NCBI GenBank assembly: GCA_030522415.1
Contig: CM060131.1
Span: 13,005,703-13,069,702 of the forward strand
Direction of reading: 5' to 3'
DNA length: 64,000 nucleotides
From: Channallabes apus
Taxonomy: Eukaryota; Chordata; Actinopteri; Siluriformes; Clariidae
Part shown: positions 11,991 to 21,801 of the stretch, in pieces
Layout: each line of letters opens with the position of its first letter
Position numbering within the stretch: position 1 is the stretch's first letter
Notes under the pieces: model-generated
Databases searched by the model: none
Seen by the model: only the letters and a program-made list of their open reading frames with translations
What the model was told of the DNA's origin: nothing
Translations under genes and position numbers: made by a program

Positions 11991-12430
11991 TGACGTGTGG
12001 AACAAGGGAATGTACACCATAGTGCATTACCTTTCCATTATACACAGTTTTGGATTTAACCCCAAAACCCCAGACGTTAGCTGATCTTTTAAAGTGGAAT
12101 ATATATATATATATATATATATATAGGCGGCGCGGTGGTGTAGTGGTTAGCACTGTCGCCTTGCACCTCCAGGGTCTGGGTTCGATTCCCCGGCCAGGCT
12201 CGATTACCGTCTCTGTGTGCATGGAGTTTGCATGGTCTCCATGTGTATAATGGAAAGGTAATGCACTATGGTGTACATTCCTTTGTTCCACACATCAAGC
12301 AGTGCCAGTCTCTGTGTGTATGTTTGCCCCGTGCTTGGTGGGTTTCCTCCGGGTACTCCGGTTTCCTCCCACAGTCCAAAGACATGCAGGTTAGGCTAAT
12401 TGGCGTTCCCAAATTGACCGTAGTGTGTGA
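11858..12430. repeat. 188-bp inverted repeat joining two SINE copies
   Basis: The arms are 11858-12045 and 12243-12430, with a spacer of about 197 bp. Part of each arm is SINE body. About 65 bp next to the spacer (for example GTGTATAATGGAAAGGTAAT on the right arm) is not SINE. Over about 95 bp next to the spacer, including that non-SINE part, I count two differences. The SINE parts differ more. Confidence 0.85.
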
Positions 12431-13020
12431 ATGTGCGTATGAGTGTCTGCCCTGCGATGGATTGGCACCCTGTCCAGGGTGTACCCCGCCTAGTGCCCGA
12501 AGTCTCCTGGGATAGGCTCCAGGTCCCCCGCGACCCTGAACACAGGATTAAGCGGTATAGAAAATGAATGAATGAATATATATACACACAGTGCTAATAT
12601 AGAGTGTTAGTAACACTTTGTTGTAAAGTGAATCTTGTACGTTTTTCAGAACTGCCCACCACCTTCATTTTTAAAATTATTTTTATTCTACTTATCCATT
12701 GACTACCTACTGTAGTACTAGTAAGAATTTGAAACTACTTTTATTCCCGTTAATTAAACTGTCAGTCGCTAACTCTCAATGCTACAGTCACAAGCTCAAT
12801 CCTACAGTAGTTCCACCAATACAGGAAGGATATGTGTTGGCTGAGCAAAATATCTGGTTAAATAAACAAACAGATCATAATCTATTTATAATAATGCTGT
12901 TTGTGGAACTGTTGTACGAAGGCAATATCACACCCAAAGGTGTGCTGTTGTACTGAATATCAGCATGGCTCAACCGATCTGTATAATGGCACGGCCATGA
13001 GTGTGATATTGCTTAATTAT
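12048..13020. repeat. Unclassified dispersed repeat, copy 1 (interrupted)
   Basis: AACCCCAAAACCCCAGACGT at about 12059 and a block around 12810-12870 (GGAAGGATATGTGTTGG, CTGGTTAAATAAACAAAC) match a second locus at 25840-26240 in the same order. In this copy the SINE at 12126-12577 lies between the two conserved blocks, so the SINE probably inserted into the older repeat. No coding frame is shared. Confidence 0.5.
12126..12577 (+). mobile_element. Mermaid-type SINE, chimeric with inserted inverted segment
   Basis: The head (GGCGGCGCGGTGGTGTAGTG), B box and 3' end (GATAGGCTCCAGGTCCCC, GAATGAATGAAT tail) are intact. The copy sits within a (TA)n tract (12099-12125 on the left, ATATATAT on the right), so a target duplication cannot be distinguished. 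Unlike other copies, its centre carries about 95 extra bases (roughly 12241-12335) that reverse-complement the unique flank and edge of the older SINE at 11790-12045. Confidence 0.9.
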
Positions 13021-13368
13021 AATTGTCTCTTCATACAGAGGCATCAGAATACCATTATATTCATTTCACTAACTTAACAAGAGTCTCAGAGCCCCAAAAT
13101 GTGTGTGTGTTAATAATCGAGCTGAAATGCTTTTCGGATCATGCATTTTTATAGCTCAAACTCCATTTGTTTCACTTCTCCTCCATAGTGTCTATGTAAG
13201 TGACTAACCAATGAGTCACACGCTTCCAAAAAAAAACTGAAGAGATGATCAACAGCCAAGGGGAGAGTTTCCCTTATATGAGGTCACATAAGATTTGGTA
13301 TAATTGGCTTTTTTTCAGCCCTGACCATTAAGAGAAAATTTTAAACAAACTTTTTTGGTTGTATATAT

Positions 13369-13370
<2 letters not shown>

Positions 13371-13411
<41 letters not shown>
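13371..13411. repeat. (CA)n microsatellite
   Basis: About 20 AC units ending in AAACACACAAAC. Confidence 0.95.
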
Positions 13412-13418
<7 letters not shown>

Positions 13419-13477
13419 AAACTAGAGTCCAATCTGAATGTCTAAGAAGAGTAGATGTGTATATATATATATATATA

Positions 13478-14181
13478 CAGAGGTGTCAAGTAACAAAGTA
13501 CAAATACTTCGTTACCTTACTTAAGTAGAAATTTTGGGTATCTATACTTTACTAGAGTAATTATTTTTCAGCCGACTTTCTACTTCTACTCCTTACATTT
13601 TCATGCAATTATCTGAACTTTCTACTCCTTACATTTTAAAAATAGCCTCGTTACTCCTATTTTATTTCAGCTTGTCATTCAAAAAAACAAACAAACAAAA
13701 AAAAACATCCAGATATATCGCGCCATCCGGATGGAGCGAATTCGATTGCGGTTGGATGAGAAGTATAAAATACCATTCCGACACCCTATTGGTTGGTACA
13801 CGATCCATCGCACCTGCACATGACGTCACATCACACACTCCAGCAAGGACGTTTGAATAAAATAGCATTTTCGGGTGATAATACCTCTATCTCACCTATG
13901 CATTTTGACTCTCCACCTTCCCCCCCACCATCGCCTCTCCCACCCCCCACCTTTTTTATGAGGTGTTTATGCAGTTTATAGGCCCGTGGCACAGCCTAAG
14001 CTTTTATCCTTAATGCTTTTGCCCCCTCACGTTACTTTTACTTTTATACTTTAAGTAGTTTTGAAACCAGTACTTTTACACTTTTACTTGAGTAAAAAGC
14101 TTGAGTTGATACTTCAACTGCTAGTATACCCTAGTATCCATACTTCTACTCAAGTAATGAATGTGAATACTTTTGACACCA

Positions 14182-14184
<3 letters not shown>
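13478..14184. mobile_element. hAT-type non-autonomous element
   Basis: The ends are inverted: CAGAGGTGTCAAGTA on the left and, complemented, CATTGGTGTCAAAAGT on the right. Long subterminal regions rich in AAGTA/TACTT motifs follow, a pattern common in fish hAT MITEs. Flanking TATATATA on both sides fits an 8-bp hAT target duplication, but the insertion lies in a (TA)n array so this is not independent proof. No transposase is encoded. The interior holds a CRE consensus TGACGTCA at 13821-13828 and a C-rich stretch near 13918-13950. Confidence 0.8.
13821..13828. promoter_or_regulatory. CRE consensus inside hAT element
   Basis: A perfect TGACGTCA palindrome, the CREB/ATF binding consensus. It may be part of the element's own promoter remnant. 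Use in the host is unknown. Confidence 0.35.

Positions 14185-14261
<77 letters not shown>
14185..14261. repeat. (TA)n microsatellite
   Basis: About 38 TA units. Together with 13459-13477 it probably was one array before the hAT element inserted. Confidence 0.95.
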
Positions 14262-14264
<3 letters not shown>

Positions 14265-15432
14265 AATGCTGTATATTTTGTTTTTCTACTCTTTAGTTTT
14301 TTTTTATCACATTTTGTTCAATTTGGTTCTACTGCTCACTTCATTTATGATTTCTGTTGTTGTTGTTGTTGCATATAAGTATGCATTAATTCATGACTTT
14401 ACAAGTAAGGCATATATTTATTTCTCAATTAAGGTGTTGACAATGACCCATGAGAAGCCTGGAAATCTGTGCACATTGTTCTTACTATTTCCAGCAGCTG
14501 TTCATCAGTAAAGCATCCGACCTAGATCCAGAAAACCTGCAAGAAAGTAGTCTGAAAATTTCAGTTTGTAAGCCAAAGAGGTTGGGAGTGGCACGGTCCG
14601 TAGTATCATGACACTAATGGCCAGTTTATGTGCTGTAAAGCACTGTGCAGGCTGTCAGAAGGAAGGAAAAACCCTGACAACGTGTTATTCGCTGTATTTT
14701 AAAAGTAGTTAATTGAGGATCTGCTTGACAAGTAATCAACGTTCTGTCTCCTAACCTGAAGCTGTCATCCAGACTGCAAACAAGAAAATGATGACAACGT
14801 GCACATCTTGGGGTAATTTATTAGCCCAAAACCTGGAGTGAATTTACATATATTTAAAATGTCAAACAAGTCAAACCTGAGGTTATTTCAGCTCATCTTA
14901 AAAATAATTAAATAAATGGATTGTATTACTTTTCTATAACAGCAGCAGTAGTTTGGCTGCCAAGCAAATCACATATTTATATTAACATTCTCAGTCTAAT
15001 ACATTTAAGCAATCTCAAAACTAGAGGGAGTGCTGTTGTGCTGATTAGCACCAGCACTAATTTAAGCGGTGAAAGAAGTTTAAAATTCTTACCAGTACTA
15101 CAGGTACAGTATGTAGACAAAAGGTGAAAATTATATATAATGTTAACTTCCGAGTTCTGGTGTTAATTCCCAAATAGTGGTAAATGGAGAAGTAGTGGGC
15201 TATCTACAATAGGTTGTACAATCTGTTGTCCCACAAACCAAGTAGTGCCCTTGATCAGGGGTTATAGAGGGATTTTGGATTTAACCTTGTGTTAGAAGCT
15301 AGTTAGCAAATATTAAGTGTTACTAATAAAAGTATTGTTTAAAATGACAAGTTATCAAATATTTTTATATAGTTTTCTTGTGGATAATGCTTTTGTGACT
15401 GGTTTTGAATGTGCTCTCTTTCCTGTACTATC
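14262..15432. other. Unassigned non-coding DNA
   Basis: No gene or clear transposon was seen. A short TTG repeat lies near 14357-14371. Confidence 0.5.
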
Positions 15433-15440
15433 CTACACAC

Positions 15441-16157
15441 CAATGGCGTGACTTTTGAAACAGGGGAAGCTAGCTGGCTAGTTTCCCCTTCCACAAGCTA
15501 CTTTAATTATATGAACGAAATAACTTTACAATGCTGAAAAAAGGAGCAAAGTCAAGAACGTTATTTTTATTATTTAAAGAATGATTTGTACAAACAAAAA
15601 TGGTTTATATCACCAGCAAACAATACAGAATGCCGCAGTTTGTAGTACCACTTCACCTGCAAATCCGCATGGGACTGAACTCGAATCTCTGTAGCGCTGA
15701 TGTATACTTGAAGACATGCTGTCAATCGAAAAAGGGGTTCCGCCCTTTAAACAGCTCCTCCAATCAGCATGCAGCAGCCCAGCGTCCTGGCCCGCCCACT
15801 GCTCCATTCACTCCCAGAGAAGCTGAGCTTCCCTGGAAGTGACGATTTTGGTGCATTTATCCAATTACCGTCCAGCTTTTATGCAGCGAAAAAAGCTCCT
15901 CGGTGCTGCCCATAGCGCTCCAGTGAAGCTGGGCTTCAGGAGGGTTTAACGCTCCACGGAAATGTATGACAAGAAAATCGCGTCAAACAATCTACAATAA
16001 ATACCTGATTCTGAACGAGCTAGTCTTGAAGTTGAACACATTCTAGCGCACTTTTATTAAAACCAATATAAATACGACAGTGCATATACGAGCATTTGTT
16101 TTTTGACATAGTAGAGGAAGCAGAGCTTCTCTTGTAGTCTTAGAACAGCCGCCACTG
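15441..16157. mobile_element. hAT-type non-autonomous element with 8-bp duplication
   Basis: The left end reads CAATGGCGTGAC and the right end, complemented, reads CAGTGGCGGCTG. The flanking octamers CTACACAC (15433-15440) and CTACACTC (16158-16165) differ at one base, as expected for an aged hAT target-site duplication. The 717-bp interior is GC-richer than its surroundings and holds short chance frames (80 and 65 codons) without a transposase motif. Classification rests on the 8-bp duplication and the CAGTGGCGG-type end. Confidence 0.7.
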
Positions 16158-16504
16158 CTACACTCATACTGTATTGGCAACTGACAGGTAGAGTACTGTA
16201 ATTAATGATTATTGGAACACTCGTGATGCAGAGTAATAAATACAGTTCTATAGTGTATACAGTTACATAAACTCATGGAAATCCAAACTCCTCTCATCCA
16301 ATCAGATTGTTCAGTCGTTGTATAATATCATATATACCGTATAGTGTGTATATTACAGGGTCTTTGACAGGTCTTGGGACTTATTATTAACACCAGAAGA
16401 GAAAAAATAGAGACATCTATTCATACATGCAAGCAAGTAAGCAATAGCAGGAACTAAATTGACTTGTGGAACATTAAAGTGAAATTTATAGTTATAATGT
16501 ATAA

Positions 16505-16615
16505 AATATGGTGGCTTAGTGGTTAGCACTGTCGTCTGTGTGTGGAGTTTGCATGTTCTCCCTATGCTTGGTGGGTTTCCTCCAGATACTCCGGTTTTTC
16601 GCCCACAGTACAAAG
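16505..16615 (+). repeat. Mermaid-type SINE fragment
   Basis: GTGGCTTAGTGGTTAGCACT, GTGTGGAGTTTGCATGTTCT and GCTTGGTGGGTTTCCTCCAG are recognisable. The B-box region and the 3' half are deleted. Confidence 0.8.
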
Positions 16616-17129
16616 AAAAAAACATTTTTAATGTGTTGCTTGTTAATTTTTTTTTATTCAATTGTTTTATTGATTAATTAAAAAGATTTATTTTGTTTTT
16701 ATTTTTTATTTTGTATGCTGTACATTTCTAAACCTTAATACATTATCCACTAACCACATAAAAGCCAATACAAAAACATGAAATTAATATTACACATGTG
16801 AATTCTTTGACTTTTAGATGGTTAAGACTTCAAGCAATGTTTGGAATCAAAAGGTACAATTAGGTTTTGAAAAGAAGAACAATGCTTTAAAGATTAGGTT
16901 TTCTTATCTTGAATTATCGTAGCGAGAGACTGGGTCTTGACACTGAGAGGTCCTTTGGTACAATCAATTCCTGTAGGAAAAAGTTCACTTTGAATATAAA
17001 TATAAGTCTGTATGACTCTACCTACATACTTCTAAATGTATTTTTCCTCAATTTAAGTCATGTCTATTGTACAGTATATAATGGTTATGTAACATTTCAA
17101 TCTAAAGCAGACAAAAACATGTGGGCACT

Positions 17130-17995
17130 ATTAAGTACCCTCTTGATTCAAAGGCTTGTTTGACTACAGCAATAAAGCATCTATTACATCAACTCCAAGT
17201 AATAGTTTCTTGTATGATCTTGTCAGTCACTCACATTGTTGTGGTAGAATTTTGGACCATTCCTCTTTACAATATTGCTTCAGCTCATTAAGATGTTTGG
17301 TCATGCTGTCATGCACAGCTCTCTTAAGGTCCGACCACAGCATTTCAGTTGGGTTCTACATAAGTAATTTTGACCAAGCTTTAGTTGTCGACAAGACAGT
17401 CTCACAATTGCCTCTATAGAGGAGTGCATGGTCAACTTTATGACTGCAAGGTACCCAGGTTCTGTGGCTGCAAAAATAAGCCCAAATCATCACCCTTCCA
17501 CTGCCATGCTTCCACTTTGGCCTCATCTGTCCGTAGGACATTATAGTCATGTTTCAAATACCTTTTTTAGACAAAAGAGTCTTTCTCCTGGCAACACTTC
17601 CATGAAAAATTTACCCGTGCTCAGTCTTCTTCTAATTGTGCTGTCATGGACTTTGCTCAGTGAGGTGTAATATGTAGCTCATCGGTTCTTCTGTTTCTCT
17701 GAGCATTGTATGGTCTAACATCCACTCCTAGAAAGATTACCTTGCATACTTTTCCTTGCTGTAAAATGTTGAACTCCAATTTTTTTTCTTGTTTTTTTTT
17801 TTTTTAACCCTTTCCAGATTGATGTGCAGCAACAGTTGCTTCTCTAAGCCCATTACATTTTGTTAAGACACACCTGAATGCTTGAGGAAACTGCCAAAAC
17901 CTCTGCTTTTATAGAGGCTTGCACACCTGCTGATGGTCAGGTAATCAAGGGCTGATGATTAACAGCACCTGCTTGCAACTTGCCCTCTTAAATCA
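17130..17995 (-). mobile_element. Tc1/mariner-type transposon relic
   Basis: Read on the minus strand, this is a heavily decayed Tc1-like element. The 64-codon frame 17550-17356 keeps a transposase core fragment (GQMRPKWKHGSGRVMIW). Sequence at 17780-17870 matches the helix-turn-helix region of a family common in vertebrates, and 17870-17960 resembles its 5' leader. The copy is interrupted by stops and short deletions throughout. Terminal repeats are not clear, so the limits are approximate. Confidence 0.75.
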
Positions 17996-18079
17996 GAAGA
18001 TTTGTGTGTGTGGGGGGGGGGGGTAATTTTTGTTAAACAAAATTATGGCGAGGTCGCAAAAAGTGATAGTATAGTGACA

Positions 18080-18136
<57 letters not shown>
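18080..18136. repeat. (TA)n microsatellite
   Basis: About 28 TA units. A short G-run sits upstream at 18012-18023. Confidence 0.95.
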
Positions 18137-18139
<3 letters not shown>

Positions 18140-18141
<2 letters not shown>

Positions 18142-19321
18142 ATTTTATTTTTTTCAGTTTTATGTCTCCATCCATGAGAAATTTCATCACAAGTCCCAGT
18201 TTGACTTGGGCATATATCACTAGATTTTGCTCCAATGCAATAATGACATTTTCACAAATCTTTGTAATCAGTTACTGTCCACAAGATCATCAGAGTTTGG
18301 AACACAGGCTCTAAATTATTTCGTTCTTTAATTATTTCTTCTTGAATAGAGCTTTACAGGTTAAATAAAGGTTTTACAGTAAAAAAAAATTATTTAATTT
18401 TCTATAACAGTAGTTTAGACAGTATTGCCAGTTGCATACGTCATAGGATTATATTATTGCACAGATTCTGTCATCCATTTAACAACTTACACATCAATGT
18501 TGAAAAGTTGTTTATCGTTTTTGGAAGAAGTCTCCAGTGTCAGTGCGTTGGAACAGTCATTTTGAGAATGAACTATAGCATTAGATGTTTTGTTTTCAAT
18601 TAGATTTTATATAGTAATAAAAGAAAATCAATAAATTGTGGTTGTTCCATAACATTTAATGTAACTAAAAACATATAAAGTATGTATCTTTGGTATAACA
18701 ACTGTAATTGTTACCTTCCAGAAATGTAACACGAACAAAACACTTTATGTCAAAGAAAAGTCATTACCTCGGAAATGGTGCCAGTAATTTTATAACTATT
18801 TATTTTTTCTATAACAGAACACGTAGTTATTTTTCCCCCTACAGAACTACTTACATATTGTATATGATGATATGATGCATTTGGTTGCATTTTCAACTCA
18901 TTGAAAAATGTTGCACTGTTTCAAAAAAACAACAACACACTGTTATAAATCTAGAGCCAAAATGAGTTAACTTGCTCTCCAAAGAAGAAAAAAGCAGGAA
19001 AAGAAGAATTACTGATTAATTCAGTGCCAAGAGTGTGACAGTAATCTGAGCTCGACGGAAACCATCTCACAGGGTTTCTGTCTTTGAAACCCGTTAATTT
19101 TACCACAGTTAAGGCAGCATTATTGAACTTTTTAGAGCCTGTGTTCTTTTTTTCTATCTCATGCCATCTGATCACTGGGTTTCTACTGAAGTTTTCACTC
19201 AGACTGCCCTATACTCAGTGTCTGACAAATATATGACCTGTTAACAATGAACACTTTTTAAACATAGTTTAACTCTGTAATGAGTCATTTGAAATACAAT
19301 GATGACAATTAATAGCACTGG
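18140..19321. other. AT-rich unassigned DNA
   Basis: No gene, repeat family or conserved motif was recognised. A 74-codon minus-strand frame at 18951-19175 has no known domain. Confidence 0.5.
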
Positions 19322-19474
19322 TAGGGGTGGGCGATATAACCAAAATCTTCTATCATGGTAGAAGCAATTTTCTACCTCGATAACGATATGTATCACAATA
19401 TAGCAATTTGTATCTGAAAATGCATAAATAAAAATTCAAACACAAAGAAACTGTTTCACATAATGTAAGTTTAT

Positions 19475-19755
19475 TTAAACTGTGAATTGCTGAGGTTTGC
19501 CGCATTTTTTTTTACTTTTGTCATATTCGGTTGCATGCTTGGATTTCAGATGATAGAAAAGGTTTGACGTGTTTCCACCACTTGTTAAAACAGTGCACTT
19601 GCGTACCTTCCAAATCACGTTCGTCTCATTCGTATCACTTTTCTTATACCCAAACCAATTCCACAACACAGACGATTCACATTTTTTCTTTATAATCTCC
19701 TCGTTGTTGGTTTTGTCACATGTAAGCAAACTCTTACTGCACCGTCTACGTCCAT
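19475..19755 (-). pseudogene. hAT transposase N-terminus with BED zinc finger, truncated
   Basis: A probable start codon lies at 19755-19753 on the minus strand. A frameshift near 19730 separates it from the 84-codon open part (19729-19475). The fragment shows the BED-finger pattern: W-N-W-F, a Cys region in KVRKCTV where one expected Cys appears replaced, then GGNTSNLFYHLKSKH with the two His ligands. BED fingers bind the transposon ends. The protein stops shortly after the finger, with no dimerisation or DDE catalytic domain, so it is a remnant. Confidence 0.7.
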
Positions 19756-19771
19756 TGTCGAAGTGTATGTG

Positions 19772-20312
19772 AAGCCAAACACATCAAAAGTGGGACAAAA
19801 CCGTGGCACCCGATTGAACCAAATATCTGCGCGGCCCAGTGGACAGCGCAGAGCGACAATCTGAATAGCGCAGTGATGATCTGATTTATTCGTGCAGCCC
19901 GGTGGATCGCGGAGGGCGGATTAACTTGAGCAGCGCCGCTCGAATCACAAACCTGCTTGACTCACTGTTTTTTATTTAAAAACAATTTATTTAAAATGTC
20001 AGGACTGTTTAATATTGTTTCCACCTTGCTATGCCTGGTTTGTACGTGCGCATCCCAGTGGGGTAAAATGTAATTTGATGGTCGACGTGGTCTATTTCAC
20101 GCTGCACTGCCCAGTGGGTCGCGCAGTTTGGTGATACGAGTGGCGCTGCTCAAGTTGGTCCACCAGGCTGCGCAAATGAACCAGATCATCTCTACGGTCT
20201 CCAGATAGTCGCGCTGCGCTGTTCACTGGGCCATGCAGATATTTGGTCTGCTCACACCAGCTGAATCGGGTGCCACGGTTGCGTCCCACTTTAGATGTGT
20301 TTGGCTTTCCAT
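19772..20312. repeat. Internal inverted duplication in the hAT element
   Basis: CCAAACACATCAAAAGTGGG at about 19774 recurs, complemented and slightly diverged, near 20290-20308. The pairing continues through GTGGCACCCGATT, AAATATCTGC, GCCCAGTG, GATGATCTG and TTGAGCAGCGCC. The arms enclose a spacer of roughly 140 bp. Confidence 0.75.
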
Positions 20313-20335
20313 AGAAGTGAATGTGTATTGCGTGG

Positions 20336-20359
20336 TTACGTAATGTGCAACGTCACGTG
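20336..20359. promoter_or_regulatory. Clustered bZIP and E-box motifs in hAT end
   Basis: TTACGTAA (20336-20343, PAR-bZIP/D-box type) and CACGTG (20354-20359, E-box) lie 11 bp apart inside the hAT terminal region. Function is not known; they are consensus matches only. Confidence 0.3.
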
Positions 20360-20679
20360 ATCTCAATCGCGATTAAGATGATAGACCAAAATCTCTATCA
20401 GTTGACAAATTTTTACCAGTTAATCATGTATACTGGCATATCGCCCACCCCTAAGCGCTGGCAATGAAAGTAATTAAGTTTGAAGATCTTTTTTCACTAA
20501 ATAACATGGTTTAGTGAAACTCAAACCCGATTGGTCAGAAGATGTTCAGAGCTCGACCAGTAGTCTTTATATTTTTCAAAGAGACAGCACATATGCAGGG
20601 ATTTGTATGGAAAATTATACTTTACATAATTTAAGACTAATAATAAATAAGAAAAGTTTATTATTTTATTAGTAAACAT

Positions 20680-20880
20680 TTATTCTGTATTTACAAGAAG
20701 TAAAGTACACAAACACAGTTCTCAAGTAAAAGTACAGGTACTGTACTTGCTGAAAAATGTGCCTGACTACAAAGAGTAGTACCACCTCAATTTTTTTACT
20801 CAAGTTGAAGTACTAAGTATGTGATTTAAAATGTACTTTAAGTACAAAAGTACAAATATTCCACAAAGAAACAATTTGGT
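20680..20880. repeat. Possible hAT MITE relic
   Basis: Repeated AAGTA/TACTT words such as TCAAGTAAAAGTACAGGTAC resemble the subterminal region of the element at 13478-14184. No ends could be set. Confidence 0.35.
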
Positions 20881-21801
20881 CTGGATACCTGTGCAATTTA
20901 GCTGTATTTTCAAATATTTTAAACACAACTGAACCATAAGCATACAGAATACAATATGGTAAAATCCATTCATCCATCCATCTAGGAACTTCTGCCATCC
21001 AACTAGAGATCATGTAGGCCAATACTTTTGTACAGGTCCTTCGAAAAAAATTAGCATATTGTTATAAAGTTCATTATTTTCTGTAATGTACTGATAAACA
21101 TTAGACTTTCATATATTTTAGATTCATTACACACAAACTGAAGTAGTTCAAGCCTTTTATGGTTTTAACATTGATGATTGTGGCATACAGCTCATGAAAA
21201 CCCAAAATCCCTATCTCAAAAAATTAGCATATCATGAAAAGGTTCTCTAAATGAGCTATTAACCTAATCATCTGAATCAACTAATTAACTCGAAACACCT
21301 GCAAAAGATTCCTGAGGTTTTTAAAAACTCCCAGCCTGGTTCATTACTCAAAACCGCAATCATGGGTAAGACTGCCGACCTGACTGCTGTCCAGAAGGCC
21401 ATCATTGACACCCTCAAGCAAGAGGGTAAGACACAGAAAGACATTTCTGAACGAATAGGCTGTTCCCAGAGTGCTGTATCAAGGCACCTCAGTGGGAAGT
21501 CTGTGGGAAGGAAAAAGTGTGGCAGAAAACGCTGCACAACGAGAAGAGGTGACCGGGCCCTGAGGAAGATTGTGGAGAAGGACCGATTCCAGACCTTGGG
21601 GGACCTGCGGACGCAGTGGACTGAGTCTGGAGTAGAAACATCCAGAGCCACCGTGTACAGGCGTGTGCAGGAAATGGGCTACAGGTTGCAAATTTTGCAT
21701 GTCATTCGGAAATCAAGGTGCCAGAGTCTGGAGGAAGACTGGGGAGAGGGAAATGCCAAAATGCCTGAAGTCCAGTGTCAAGTACCCACAGTCAGTGATG
21801 G

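Larger units (their letters stand above)
19322..20453 (-). mobile_element. hAT transposon with degraded BED-finger gene
   Basis: Terminal inverted repeats are TAGGGGTGGGCGATAT at 19322 and its complement ending at 20453. The flanking octamers AGCACTGG (19314-19321) and AGCGCTGG (20454-20461) differ only by an A/G change at a CpG-type position, a good 8-bp hAT target duplication. On the minus strand it encodes the start of a hAT transposase (19475-19755), and the catalytic part is missing. Between the gene start and the outer end lies a large inverted duplication (arms about 19772-19957 and 20095-20312). It cannot transpose without help. Confidence 0.88.

Noticed and set aside
15600..15842. 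80-codon plus-strand frame
   Set aside because: It is inside the hAT-type MITE, lacks a domain, and the antisense frame is equally open.
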